From the NCBI RefSeq assembly GCF_017916325.1, contig NC_090169.1, positions 1,597,001 through 1,661,000 of the forward strand: a DNA stretch of 64,000 nt, written 5' to 3'. The number at the start of each line of letters is the position of its first letter. Positions within the stretch are counted from its first letter, which is position 1. The translations under genes and the position numbers were made by a program. The stretch comes from Leishmania martiniquensis (Eukaryota; Euglenozoa; Kinetoplastea; Trypanosomatida; Trypanosomatidae). The notes below the pieces were generated by a model. The model was not told where the DNA came from. It did not search any database and worked only from the letters and a program-made list of their open reading frames with translations. Shown here in pieces: positions 30,166 through 40,352 of this stretch.

Positions 30166-31302
30166 CGATGGTGTGTCACTTGCAGTCTTCGAACTGGCTA
30201 CGCATATCCTCTGTGCCGGAGGGAAACACTGAACAGCAAGCCCTCTCAACCCCGCAAACAACGCCGTGGATGTACGGGCTGTGGAAGCGACAGCCTCGTG
30301 CGCGGTGAGCGATGCCACGTTGCGAGCCCCACACATATGCAGAGAAACATAACTCACGAGGTGGCTGATCTCATGGCGGGCGCCTCTGAGTTGGAAGCGG
30401 GTTGTGGCGGCGACGGTGGTGTTGGCACTCATGACCTCTGCCTGCTCTTTGGGTCTCCGTTATTGCCGTTTCTCGTTCAATGGTGTATCTGTTGCTTAAA
30501 CAGCGTAAGAACAGCCAAGAGAGTGGATATACGGAAGCGCGGTGCCCGATGGTGGCAGCTGGCTGGCAGCGACCACGGCCTCCTCTCCTTCCCGGTCGGC
30601 GTTCCCTTTGCCGTTTTTCCGTTCGGGGATTTCTTTCCCATCCCTTTCCCCGCATGCTGGCCTGCTGACCTGCGTGCCTCTGCCGAAGCGTCAGCGGCTC
30701 GCCCTCGCCCACCGCTCCCCCTCTCCCTCTTTTTCACTCGTCCTTTGCCCCCACCCCTCCTCCTCCTACCCCCAGCACCACCATACACATACACACACAG
30801 GCTACAGCAACGGCACCAGCCAGTAGACATATCCTGTAACGTGCACCCAAACACCCACATACGCACTCGCTCACGAAGAGGCGCGCGCACCCGAGCGACC
30901 TGACAACAACGACACGCACCGTCGTCCACGCGCGCGCGTGCATAAGAGCAAAAGTAACAGACGATCAGAAACACTAACTAAAGCGGTGAGGGAAAAATTA
31001 ATAGTGAGTGAGAGCCGGCCCAGCAAAGGCTGCCACACATTGTCGTGCAAGGTACGGTGTTGTCTACGATCACGTCAGCCGCTTCCTTCTTCAAGGTCGT
31101 CGCGTGTTGCGGTGGCGCGCCGCTCCCGTTGCACTGGTGCGAGACTGCAAAGGAAAAGGAAAGGACGAAGGCGCTAGCCCGGCGCGCTCGCGTAATACAG
31201 GGAAGCGCTCCACTCGACCCTTGTTTGGCGGTAGTTTATTCTCAGCTCTCCTCTATCCTCGTCTCTCCCACTCCGCATCTCTCAGAACACGCAGCGGCCA
31301 AG
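30166..31302 (+). other. Intergenic spacer (1.1 kb)
   Basis: No gene supported; the 201-codon + frame at 30298-30903 translates into Pro/Leu/Thr-rich pyrimidine-tract sequence. Strong C/T tract at about 30700-30775 and another at about 31235-31283 that ends in the EMC1 acceptor. Confidence 0.65.
31284..31285 (+). promoter_or_regulatory. Predicted spliced-leader acceptor for EMC1
   Basis: AG after a C/T-rich run of about 40 bases and 17 bases before ATG 31303. It sets the start at 31303 and excludes the upstream open frame (to 31045), which has no ATG. Confidence 0.65.
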
Positions 31303-33750
31303 ATGCGTCGCGCTTTCGCACTTGTCTGCGTCGCGGCGGTGATGCTGGTAGGCCTGCCAGTGACTGCTATCCACGAAGACGAGCAGGGCCTGCGTGATTG
31401 GATAATGCGTCTTGTCGGCAACGTGCAGGACGCCGCTGTGCAGGTGATGGAACCCCCGCAACTTCTCTACGTCGCCTCGGAAGACGGTGCTGTCGCGGCC
31501 ATCGACATCGGCGCCTACGGCGGTTTGAACCTGACCTGGCGTCATACGTCCTCCGCGACCCCGCTCTGCGTTGCTGCTGGTCCTCAAGCAGTGCTGACAG
31601 TGAACAGTGTAGGCGTGGCTACCGTTTTAGACCCTAAAACAGGATCCATTGAGGTGACCTACCCACTGGATACTGCCACTTCGACTCTGCAAGCAGCCGC
31701 GTGCTCGGTGAGCGGCGACAGGGCGCTTGTGGTCGCCTATGACGGTGTGCACCTGATGCGCTTCGAGTTCTCGATGGCGTCTGAGGAACAATCGATCCCG
31801 GCTGCTGCGCAAGCGAGAGCATCGGGTGCGATATCCAAGATGTACCTCGGGAGCACCATGCTCATCGTGAACCACGGTGCCGACTCGGTCGACGTGCTCC
31901 GCCTTGACACCCTTGCTAAGGAGCGCAGCGTGGCTGGTATTGCCACGAGCATCTCCGCTGACGGCCACTTCACCACCCGCGATTCCGCCACTCTCCGCTC
32001 TTTTCCGACTGTCGGTGCCGCCAGTGAGTTTTCATGCGCTGACTGCGGCATTGCCGTTGTGCGAAAGTCGCAATCCGGCGACTTCAGTGGCGTCGTCCGC
32101 GTGGAGGCGCAGGGGGATACGCTGCGCATCGCGTTCCCCAACTCGGATGTGAACATCCCCAACATGGGTAGCGGTATCACTGCATACCCTCTTTTGGCGT
32201 TCGAGAAGGAAGAGAAGAACGTGGTGGTGCTCATCAAAACAGGTGCGCACAATTTGCTGCTTGTTAGCGCATCCGAGGGCCTTGTATGGTGCCGCTTCGA
32301 AGCACTTGCGAAGGTGGCCGCCGCCGCGATTGTGGATCCGATAGGGGCTCTTGACCACTTCCATTTTAACAAGAACGTACTACTCGCTTCCCGCTACGGC
32401 ACACTCTACTCGATCCCGATCGCGAGCATGGGTGCACAAGTGGACTTCGTCAAGGACTTCTCGCAGCAGCTGGTGGCAGCCTTGAAGGCCCCCTCGATGG
32501 CAAAGGTGCAGGTGCGTGGGCTGTATGTACGCGACGATGGTCGAACAGCCGTGGTGTCCGCTGCGTTCGGCGCGACGACGGGGCACGTGGTGATCGACCT
32601 GGCAGAGCGCACGATCACGTCTCTGTCGACATGCGAGAACGCCATACTTTCGACCCCGGTGCTCGAGGTGGCGGCGAACCTCTCCGTGAAGGCCTCACTT
32701 CCACGCGGTGCCGTGTACACATACATCAGCCACGCTGCATCTGGCATGATGGAGGGGTACATTGTCAGCACGGAAGCGGGTGCCCGCCCAACGTGGGTGC
32801 TGCAGATGCCCTCGCCAATTGTGGCGCACGCCACCGGCAGTGAACCGCGCCGCACAGATCTCGTGAATAACTTGCGCGTCTACCCAAACATCTCCGGCCA
32901 AGAATCGGTGGAGGAAGTACGCCGCACCTACCCGATGCGCAACGTCATCGCGGTGGCGCACTACGAGCCTTCCGAGGAGGAGTTGCCATCGCTGGTGATT
33001 ACCGCGGTCGACGCGGTGACGGGCAGCATCTTGGCGACGGCGCGCCATCCAAACGTAGAGGGGGACGTAAAGATGGTCATTGTTGAGCACACGATTGTCT
33101 ATTACTATCTGGACGCCAAAAGGATGCGCTACTGTTTTGGCATTTGGGAGTTGTTCGAGGAGGAAAGCGCCCCAGTCGTGTCCAAGGCTGCCGGCGCCAC
33201 CATTCCGCAGATTATCGCCTCTTTTTTTTCCAACACAAAGCGCGAGTTCAGCTCCCGTGCGACCCGCCCACCGATCGTGGCGGTCTCGACTCTCGGCGCT
33301 TTTGGCGGCCCGCTGGTTGACATGGGCGTTACCACCTCCTACAATGCCATCGCCCGCAAAAGCCTTGTGTTGGCGTACGCGACAGGGCGTGTGGCAGTGG
33401 TCGAGCTGCGCCAGCTGTTGGCGGGCAACCAGATGCCGATGCCGAATGCGAAGGGCCGCCACTTGTCGCACGTTTTGATCCCCAGTTTCTTGTACGCTTC
33501 ACATAAGTATCGCATCGCCTTTCCACGAACGATCACGACGGAGCCGACGTTGTTGGAGAGCTCTTGCCACGTGTTGGTCTCGGGTCTTGACCTTTTCTAC
33601 GTGCGCTCCTCTTCCGGCAAGCCGTTCGATCTGCTGAATAGTGACTTCAATAAACCGCTGCTCATCGCGCTGGTTTGCGGCTTCGCGGCACTGTCTGTCG
33701 TGGCGCGCTACTTTGTGAACCGAAAGGTTCTCAACTCGGCGTGGCAATAG
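31303..33750 (+). CDS. EMC1: ER membrane protein complex subunit 1 (EMC1)
   Basis: 815 residues. It starts with a signal peptide (about 1-22, hydrophobic FALVCVAAVMLVGL core) directly at ATG 31303. The lumenal part is beta-propeller-like with repeated strands (LLYVASEDGAVAAID at about 50 is a typical blade). The C-terminal region carries the DUF1620 block conserved in EMC1: IPSFLYASHKYRIAFPR, a block with ESSCHVLVSGLDLFYVR, then FDLLNSDFNKPLL, followed by one transmembrane segment (about 784-804) and a short basic cytosolic tail ending in LNSAW. EMC inserts tail-anchored and multi-pass proteins into the ER membrane. The size is smaller than human EMC1 (about 990), so the propellers are probably reduced. 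Confidence 0.9.
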   Translation: MRRAFALVCVAAVMLVGLPVTAIHEDEQGLRDWIMRLVGNVQDAAVQVMEPPQLLYVASEDGAVAAIDIGAYGGLNLTWRHTSSATPLCVAAGPQAVLTVNSVGVATVLDPKTGSIEVTYPLDTATSTLQAAACSVSGDRALVVAYDGVHLMRFEFSMASEEQSIPAAAQARASGAISKMYLGSTMLIVNHGADSVDVLRLDTLAKERSVAGIATSISADGHFTTRDSATLRSFPTVGAASEFSCADCGIAVVRKSQSGDFSGVVRVEAQGDTLRIAFPNSDVNIPNMGSGITAYPLLAFEKEEKNVVVLIKTGAHNLLLVSASEGLVWCRFEALAKVAAAAIVDPIGALDHFHFNKNVLLASRYGTLYSIPIASMGAQVDFVKDFSQQLVAALKAPSMAKVQVRGLYVRDDGRTAVVSAAFGATTGHVVIDLAERTITSLSTCENAILSTPVLEVAANLSVKASLPRGAVYTYISHAASGMMEGYIVSTEAGARPTWVLQMPSPIVAHATGSEPRRTDLVNNLRVYPNISGQESVEEVRRTYPMRNVIAVAHYEPSEEELPSLVITAVDAVTGSILATARHPNVEGDVKMVIVEHTIVYYYLDAKRMRYCFGIWELFEEESAPVVSKAAGATIPQIIASFFSNTKREFSSRATRPPIVAVSTLGAFGGPLVDMGVTTSYNAIARKSLVLAYATGRVAVVELRQLLAGNQMPMPNAKGRHLSHVLIPSFLYASHKYRIAFPRTITTEPTLLESSCHVLVSGLDLFYVRSSSGKPFDLLNSDFNKPLLIALVCGFAALSVVARYFVNRKVLNSAWQ

Positions 33751-34883
33751 AAACGGTGCTGACCCGCGTAGAATTTAGCGAGGTAGGAGGGAGGAGGGAG
33801 GGGGAGAGAGAGGGGGTGCGAGATCGGTAACGGTGCGCAAGCGCCACATGGAGAGCTCTATCGTTCTTGCTATCTAGTTGTGTAGCCTCCGCCGCAGCCC
33901 GCGCGCTTCCTGTGGTGCTCGTGTCAAAGGTGTACGCTTCACCTTCCTTCAGTTCTCTCTCTCGGATGACAGCCCGGTGCTCGTGTGTGCTGGTCCTCTT
34001 TGTTTGCATGTTTCTGGTGAGAACGCATGCGGCCAAACCGTGGGGTTGGGTCAGTAGTGCAACGCGGCCTCTCTGCCGGGAATCGGTGTAGCCCATGGGC
34101 TGTACGTTTGTGTGTGTGTGTGTGTTGGTGCGGTGATGGGGAGAGCCTTTCATCGCGCGCGTGCGGCCGCGGGCATATCGACAGTGTCCCAGTCGTGGCA
34201 AGCGGAAGCGAATGAAATGACGCGCCATTGCTGGTCTAAGGAGGATTGCGCCGCCACTTTTTTTTGCATTTTTTTAGGCGCTTGTCTGTGGGTGTGTGCT
34301 TCGAAGGCGAGAACAGTATGTTAACCACCGATGGAAGAGCACATGGCGCTTATTAGCGGCGAATGGCGAACGCGCAGGTCGCACCTGAGCGTCACCACTG
34401 TGGAGAGGGGGTCTGTGTCTTCTCGTAAGAGAGGAAAAGTCGGCCTCCCTGACAGCCACAGAGGATCTTTGTTCGAATGAAAACTTCATCGCCTTGACGC
34501 CTTCCTCCAGCTTCTGATGTGCCAGTTACCTCGTCGGCTTCTTCACGTGCCCCTTCTGGAGTGGCATGCGTTACCCCACCCCTACGCGTCCCTGTGCTCG
34601 CCGCCTCTGATAGCCTCACCTCCACTTGACCCGCCCCCGACCCTCCTGTGTGCATCCACACACACTTTTTCATTGTCCTCTTCGCTATTTCTTTCAACGA
34701 CTCTTTCGCGCGCTCCTCTCCCTCCGCCGTTCTCTTCGTGACACTCACGTTTCGTGCCCGCGCGCATCCTGCACCATTCGAAGCACACTGGCACCGCCGC
34801 TGGCGGGCAAAGTCTGAGCCAAAGGCCCAACTCCCCTGTCCTCTGCGCTCGGCGCAAGAGAGAGAGGCATACAACAGTAATCA
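33751..34883 (+). other. Intergenic spacer (1.1 kb)
   Basis: No gene seen. It starts with a purine tract (33781-33816), holds a TG repeat (about 34109-34127) and T runs (about 34258-34275), then C/T-rich stretches (about 34590-34740). An acceptor AG at 34782-34783 is followed by no ATG until 34884. Confidence 0.65.
33781..33816. repeat. Purine (G/A) tract downstream of EMC1
   Basis: A nearly pure G/A stretch of about 36 bases on the coding strand, i.e. the reverse of the pyrimidine tracts seen elsewhere. No function can be assigned. Confidence 0.7.
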
Positions 34884-36287
34884 ATGGCATCTCACGCTGC
34901 TGCTGCCACCGCGTGTGCGCCCCGACCTCGGGTACCCGAGGCGCATCGGGTGGCGTCTGAGACGGTCGCTCTGCAAGAAGAAGCGAAGAGTCTGCGAGAG
35001 CGCCGGCTTGCCTTGGAGGAGGTCATGCGGCAGGAGCGGAATCGGCGCTTGCAAGCAGCTGTATCTCGAAGGACGGAGGCACATACTGTGGGCCTCTCTT
35101 TCGGCTCTGCAGCACCATCAAGAGAGCAGCAGGAAGGCCATGCCGTTGATGTGAGCGCGGCCCCTCAGACACTCGAGGAGTACCGCCGCGAGCTGGACAG
35201 TGTTAATGGTAACAGAGAAGTCTTTTGGCTTCACTATTACACGAATGGGCATCTCAACCCTGCTGACGTCCACTTCTACAGAGCCCATAGCAGGGTGAAG
35301 GAGTACCAGCGCCACGCGCCAAGCCCGCCGCGGCCGGCAAGGGCGCTCCCTTCAACGTCGCACGCGTGCAAGGCTTATCTAGAGAAGGCGTTGCCGCAAC
35401 CATCGACGCTGGCGCTTGTGTCGAACCCCGCCGCAAAGGGTGTCGCAGAGCAGTGGACAAAGTCTGCGCTTCTCCGGATGCAGGCTAACCAGCACGTGCT
35501 TCAGCGTATTGAGGAGCGCGAGAGGAACGAAGCAGCGCACATGAGTCGGCCCGTTGTGCAAGACACGCCGGCTCCTGCCAGTCGACGTTGTGCCACATGG
35601 CCCTCCTATAAGGCAAGCATGGCAGGGAGTGTGAGCGCACGCCACCCGTCGCGCGTCACCCAAGCGGTCATGCCAGAAAACGATGTGTCCCCCTCTCTGG
35701 AGCTTGATGGGAGAGACGCCGCTTCGATCCACACACCGCGACGGAGTCCAACACTTCCGCGTAGCCCGCTGAGGACGTGCGCGAGACACTGTCCACTACT
35801 TCTTCGCGGTCGTGCGGCGTCGCCCGCTCAAGCGCGGCACAGCTCTCCCTTCAAGCCCTCCCTCCTCTACGGCCCATCAGCCTCCCTGTGTGCCTCTCGC
35901 AACGACACCTCACCCCCCACACCTATTCGCCACGGGTGGCGTAGTGAGACTTTCAGAAAGCCGTTAGAGGGCAGCTGGTCGCCACGCTCCGCGGCCAACA
36001 GCAGCGGGTCGACGTATCGGCCTATTGTGGAGCGTCCTCCCAGCTCGCCGTGGGAGAAGCGCTGCACCTGGAGCGAGCTGACGCAGCGCCGATCGCCCCT
36101 GCGACAGGGTGCTACGGAGTCGTCTGCTCTACATAGAGGTGCTTGCCCTAGAGATGCAGGCGGCGTAGCATCGTGCATGCCCATCACCAGTCCCCCCACC
36201 TCCACACAGAGGTCAGCGCTGCTGGAGGGCTTCCGTATGCCAGACACTGTCTTGAAGCGGGAGGATCTCTTTCAGGGCTTCTACTGA
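34884..36287 (+). CDS. Unrecognised basic, Pro/Ser/Arg-rich protein
   Basis: 467 residues. I do not recognise the family. Residues about 20-65 form a charged helix (possible coiled coil, SLRERRLALEEVMRQERNRR). About 90-135 is the most ordered and probably conserved part, with EVFWLHYYTNGHLNPADVHF rich in aromatics. From about 140 the protein is low-complexity, rich in Ser, Pro, Arg and His, with short helices (around 200-215). No transmembrane segment or enzyme motif is seen. The composition resembles cytoskeleton-associated proteins of trypanosomatids, but this is only an impression. Confidence 0.7.
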   Translation: MASHAAAATACAPRPRVPEAHRVASETVALQEEAKSLRERRLALEEVMRQERNRRLQAAVSRRTEAHTVGLSFGSAAPSREQQEGHAVDVSAAPQTLEEYRRELDSVNGNREVFWLHYYTNGHLNPADVHFYRAHSRVKEYQRHAPSPPRPARALPSTSHACKAYLEKALPQPSTLALVSNPAAKGVAEQWTKSALLRMQANQHVLQRIEERERNEAAHMSRPVVQDTPAPASRRCATWPSYKASMAGSVSARHPSRVTQAVMPENDVSPSLELDGRDAASIHTPRRSPTLPRSPLRTCARHCPLLLRGRAASPAQARHSSPFKPSLLYGPSASLCASRNDTSPPTPIRHGWRSETFRKPLEGSWSPRSAANSSGSTYRPIVERPPSSPWEKRCTWSELTQRRSPLRQGATESSALHRGACPRDAGGVASCMPITSPPTSTQRSALLEGFRMPDTVLKREDLFQGFY

Positions 36288-37199
36288 CGCCACTGGCTCA
36301 CTTCAACAGCAGTGGATTCAAGGCGGCGGTACAACGATCTGTTGCCAGTGACTCGCCAACGCACAGCGTTTCGGAGGGGGCGCCGCGCGGAGGCAGTGGC
36401 GCGGTTAAGCGCCTCGACCTCCTTACACACGACACCAGTACCAAAGTGGGCTTGAATTTTGTGGTGTGAGGGTGTGAGGACGATTCACCTCGAACGCGCA
36501 CACGCTCGCGTCATCACGCAGTGGTGGTGGCATGCCTGGCCGTCCGCGTGCGCAGGTGAATCTGTGCCGTTTCGCCTTCGAGCGCGTCTGCCCATCGCTT
36601 CTCCGGCGCCCCTGCAGTGGAAACTTCGCGCCAATGGATGACTCGTTGCGGGCAGAAGACTATCGAAAAGGGGAAGGCATCAGATGGGGGCAGCGAGAGG
36701 TGCACAGGCGGGGCACGCGACAGTCACCATCATCGCATCGCATCGAACCAACCATAGAGAGTCCCATCATTGGTTTCGTTGTGTGGGTAGCTTGCGCCCG
36801 TGCCGATGTAGATATCCTTCTCACCTCCCTGTGGCTGCTCGCCTACCTGTGCGTGCGCCCCAGGCATATGCGCCTCGGTCCCCTCACCGTGCCCTTGTTG
36901 GGCGACTTTCATGACCCCTGCACCTCTGCTGGCTTTACCTTCACCTGTCGCTTCCGCTTTCCTCATCCTGCGCCCGCCCTCACGCCTCCCACATCTCACT
37001 CTTCGCGCGATTTGAATGCCTCTCGTGGCCTGCTGCGTTCGCATTGAACAGGCAGCAGGGACGAAAAGACCCTGCAGCTCCCGTCCCCTCCCTTTCCGTC
37101 CTGGCTTGCCCAGCCGCTCTGGGGCAGCCGTGGCACGTTCCTGTTCTGCTCAGCGTAGCAGTGGTTCGTTCGCCCGATTCACCTGCTTCTCCTGCACCG
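36288..37199 (+). other. Intergenic spacer (0.9 kb)
   Basis: No gene supported; a 171-codon + ORF (36532-37047) runs through the pyrimidine tract and looks random. The C/T region at about 36930-37110 ends in AG at 37112-37113, the likely acceptor for the RPA1-like gene, with no ATG between it and 37200. Confidence 0.65.
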
Positions 37200-39167
37200 A
37201 TGGAGGTGCTGTCGAAAGGTTTTTGTGCGGCGGCACTGGTGCAGTCGCTGGCGCCTAACGAAGTCGAGGCGTGGGAGCAGCAGTGGCGGCAACCCACCCT
37301 GCAAGTAGTGGACATTCAGCGATACCCGCGCGTTCCAACTGCGTCCTGTGGGCCCTCCCGCTTTTACGTGGCTGTGTCAGACGCGGAGTCGGTTGCGTGG
37401 CTCGTGATCCCACCTCGCACAGCCTTGGAGGATTCCGTTGCCGCGTTCGAGATAGAGGTTGGCTGCTGTGTCACGTTGCTGTCACACATGCTGGTCACCG
37501 CAGCGAACGGTCTGAACGTCATAGTCCCCCTTCAGGCCCGGTACTCGAGCAGCACGCGTCGCCTTCTTGGACATCCGAATGTCCTCGAGGCGGTCTTCCC
37601 TCTCTCTGCAAATTCGCTCCTGCGGCGCCAGGACGCTGAAGGAAGAGAACTCCGCGCCAACACCGCGGCCCCGCAGCGGCCTTTGCACCCAATTGCCATC
37701 CGTGACTTCACGGACGCTCCTCAGCGAGCACTGGGCAACTGGTGTGTCACCGCGCGAGTGGTGTGGAAGGGTCGAGTGTATCCCCTCAATCCGCATATGC
37801 GTCGCTTCGGCGGCGTCAGCGACACTCGCTGCCCCTCTTCTACAGGCAGTCCCCGATTTGTCTTTCGGTGCCTCCTCGCAGACGAGCATGGCGATGCGAT
37901 TGTGGCGGCATTTTTCGGGAGCGAGACGCTGGGGGAGCGCGTGCGCTTACATGGTTGCTACCGACTTGCTGAGGGGACAGTGAAGTGGGGCACAGGTGAG
38001 AGTGGCGCCCCAAGTGAACTTCAGTTCCAGGAAAGGTCAATCGAGGAGGAGCTGACAGCAGACGTCACCCGGAAGATGTTGCCTTCGCACGCATCTGCGC
38101 TGGTGGGCGAGGTGGCTCAGCGGTTGCGCAATACAGTTGCGGTGATCGAGACTGCGCAGGTCGGCGAGTACCTATCAGTGGTGGGGACGGTGATGGCGGT
38201 GCAGGGCAACACTCAGGTCACGACTAAGCGCGGTCGTGTGTGGCGATCCGTGGTCACCCTGGCCAACAGCGCAGGAGCGCGTGGCGGCAGCGAATCACTC
38301 GCGGAGGTGACGTTGTGGGGCGAGGTGGCAGAGACAGCAGAGCCAGCAGTGGGCGAGCGATGGGTGTTTCATCCGTGCGTGGTGCAGGTCTTTCAGCAGC
38401 GCAAGACACTCTCTAGTGTGGCGTCGACCATGGCTGTGAGGCTGGCACCACACGGAGTCAGCGAGCAGGGTCCACCACACGCGACAGTGCCACCGGGACG
38501 GAAAGGCGAAGGAGAGAGTGCAGTTGCCGGCCGGAAGGCATCGAGCGTTGGCGAGTCCGAGTACGCATCCCAAGCAGTTCGAAAGGACATGCAGCTGGTG
38601 CTAGACCTTCAAAAAGCTTCCCCAACACTGCCGGCACTGGCGCGCGTGCAGGAGGCGGTGCCGCCGTTTCTCAAGTGGGTGTGCAGTGAGTGCAGTAGAA
38701 CTCAGCAAAGTGAGACCGCCGCTGTCGAAACCGTGGAGAGAACTTCAACCACCTGCGCGCACTGCGGCGCGGCGCAGCTCGGGCCAATGCTTCACTTGCG
38801 CGTGTGGCTCAGCGACGGCCTCTGCACCGCGCTTGCAGTCTTTCACGCTGGTGCTGCGGAGTCGCTGCTGGAGGCATCTACTGCGGAAGTGGCGCAGCAT
38901 CTGGAGCGGCAATCAGCCCTCGCCGCCGGCATGTTCGACCGTCTTGCAGGCTTGCCAGTTCTTGTGTGGCTCTTGCCATCGTGTATTGCCGATGCGTTCG
39001 CGGCAGCGCAGTTCACCGTCACCAACTGCAAGCGCATTTCTTACATCTCCGGCTGCCATACACTGCTGTCTGCCATCGATGTCTTCGCCGGCTCCGGCAA
39101 AGCGGCGCATAGAGGCACATCTGCTGCTTCCCCGAAGCCGCTGACTGAAGCAGACGAGACGACGTGA
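37200..39167 (+). CDS. RPA1-like single-strand DNA-binding protein with full 70N-A-B-C layout
   Basis: 655 residues; ATG 37200 is the first after the acceptor AG at 37112-37113. The order of domains is that of RPA70. 70N (about 1-125) has LSKGFCAAAL, then LQVVDIQRYP, FYVAVSDAE and a GLNVIVPLQ strand. DBD-A (about 165-275) begins at HPIAIRDF and includes RFVFRCLLADEHGD. DBD-B (about 310-420) includes YLSVVGTVMAV and AEVTLWGE. A linker (about 420-470) follows. DBD-C (about 480-640) contains a zinc ribbon with C495-x2-C498 and C519-x2-C522, then LHLRVWLSDG. RPA binds ssDNA in replication, repair and recombination, and 70N recruits checkpoint and nuclease partners. The canonical trypanosomatid RPA-1 is shorter (about 470 residues) and is reported to lack 70N, so this is most likely a paralogue. 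Confidence 0.8.
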   Translation: MEVLSKGFCAAALVQSLAPNEVEAWEQQWRQPTLQVVDIQRYPRVPTASCGPSRFYVAVSDAESVAWLVIPPRTALEDSVAAFEIEVGCCVTLLSHMLVTAANGLNVIVPLQARYSSSTRRLLGHPNVLEAVFPLSANSLLRRQDAEGRELRANTAAPQRPLHPIAIRDFTDAPQRALGNWCVTARVVWKGRVYPLNPHMRRFGGVSDTRCPSSTGSPRFVFRCLLADEHGDAIVAAFFGSETLGERVRLHGCYRLAEGTVKWGTGESGAPSELQFQERSIEEELTADVTRKMLPSHASALVGEVAQRLRNTVAVIETAQVGEYLSVVGTVMAVQGNTQVTTKRGRVWRSVVTLANSAGARGGSESLAEVTLWGEVAETAEPAVGERWVFHPCVVQVFQQRKTLSSVASTMAVRLAPHGVSEQGPPHATVPPGRKGEGESAVAGRKASSVGESEYASQAVRKDMQLVLDLQKASPTLPALARVQEAVPPFLKWVCSECSRTQQSETAAVETVERTSTTCAHCGAAQLGPMLHLRVWLSDGLCTALAVFHAGAAESLLEASTAEVAQHLERQSALAAGMFDRLAGLPVLVWLLPSCIADAFAAAQFTVTNCKRISYISGCHTLLSAIDVFAGSGKAAHRGTSAASPKPLTEADETT

Positions 39168-39827
39168 GAAAGGGCTCAACCGAGACTCTTTGACACAGAC
39201 GCACACACACGCGTCTCGCCCGCCCGCCCTCACAGTATGAGGAAAGGAACTCAGCAAACGTTTGTATTGACGCCGGCCGTGAGCCTTCTCGTTGGTGTAT
39301 ATGAGGGCGCCTGCTCGTGCGCGACGCCCACTGCTGCATCTGCCATGGGCCTTTTTTTTTGCGCCTCTGCTTTTCTCCTCTGGACTCTAACGCTGCGCCT
39401 CTCTCTCTCACCTGTGCGCTAACGGTACCACCCGCCAGTGCGCCGAAGAGCAGAAGAAAGGCGAACGAACGACAGATCGAACAATGCAAAAGAGGCGCGG
39501 TTGTGAGCATCTTCCGCCAGCGTGAGCGCATGGGGTGCGACAAGATTGTGTGAAAAGCAGAGCTGTCAAGCCGGCACCATCGGTGACGCTCTTCTAACCG
39601 TCACCCGTCCCGTGGTGCTTATCACTGCACAGACCTCCACATTTCTCTTCATCTCTTCCTTCCGCGACCCCCTTCGAACGTGAGGGACGATCGAAGTCTT
39701 CGCAGAGCTGCTTGGAGGAGACTGCGCTGCCGCCGCACATTCCCGTGGCGTGCCACACCGACCTTCTATGCCATTTTGTTTTCTCCTTTATGCGTTGTCC
39801 ATCCCTTCCGCCCTACCTCTGACCTAC

Positions 39828-39868
39828 GCACACGCACGCACACACACACACACTTATACACACACATC
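39828..39868. repeat. CA microsatellite
   Basis: CA repeat with G and TT interruptions in the spacer upstream of the dynein heavy chain gene. Confidence 0.85.
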
Positions 39869-40231
39869 TCAACGCGTTGCGGCTGCGACTTAGTGGTGCT
39901 TGTCTCACATCTCACCTCTCCAGCTTCAGGGCTACCTCACACGGCCTTCTCACAACGCGTCTTTGTTTCATTGCGGCGGTAGCGCACGCCAGAGCGCTTC
40001 TCACATCCCTCTTCTCTGGCGTCGTCGCTGCGCCGCCGAATCTGAGGGGCCACCCAACGTTGGGCTTCGCCACAACGTGATCCGTGAAGAGAACACCGCC
40101 GCAACCAGTTAACCGTGTCTGAGCGGCACCTCCCGTCTCGGCATTCATCTTCATCGTACTGCCGGCGGTGCGGCATTCTCATAGAGGGACGGGTGTCGTG
40201 CGGCAGCCATTGCCCCCTGCCCTCCTCTGGC

Positions 40232-40233
40232 AG
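40232..40233 (+). promoter_or_regulatory. Predicted spliced-leader acceptor for the dynein-2 heavy chain gene
   Basis: AG ends a C/T-rich tract (about 40209-40230). The next ATG is 40353, giving a 5'UTR of about 119 bases and supporting that start. Confidence 0.6.
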
Positions 40234-40352
40234 CATCACGACCCTGAACAACTCGCCCAATCACCTCTGCATCCTCACTCCAGTGAAAGGAACCACTGAA
40301 CGGTCGTTGCCGTGGCCTTTCGAAGGAACTTGGCTGCGCGCCTCGTCCACCG

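Larger units (their letters stand above)
39168..40352 (+). other. Intergenic spacer (1.2 kb)
   Basis: No gene seen. It contains a T run at about 39350-39359, C/T tracts (about 39640-39665, 39780-39820), a CA repeat (about 39828-39868) and, close to the dynein gene, a C/T tract ending in AG at 40232-40233. Confidence 0.65.

Noticed and set aside
36532..37047. 171-codon ORF before the RPA1-like gene
   Set aside because: It spans the pyrimidine-rich acceptor region, and its hydrophobic patch is translated C/T sequence; no family resemblance.
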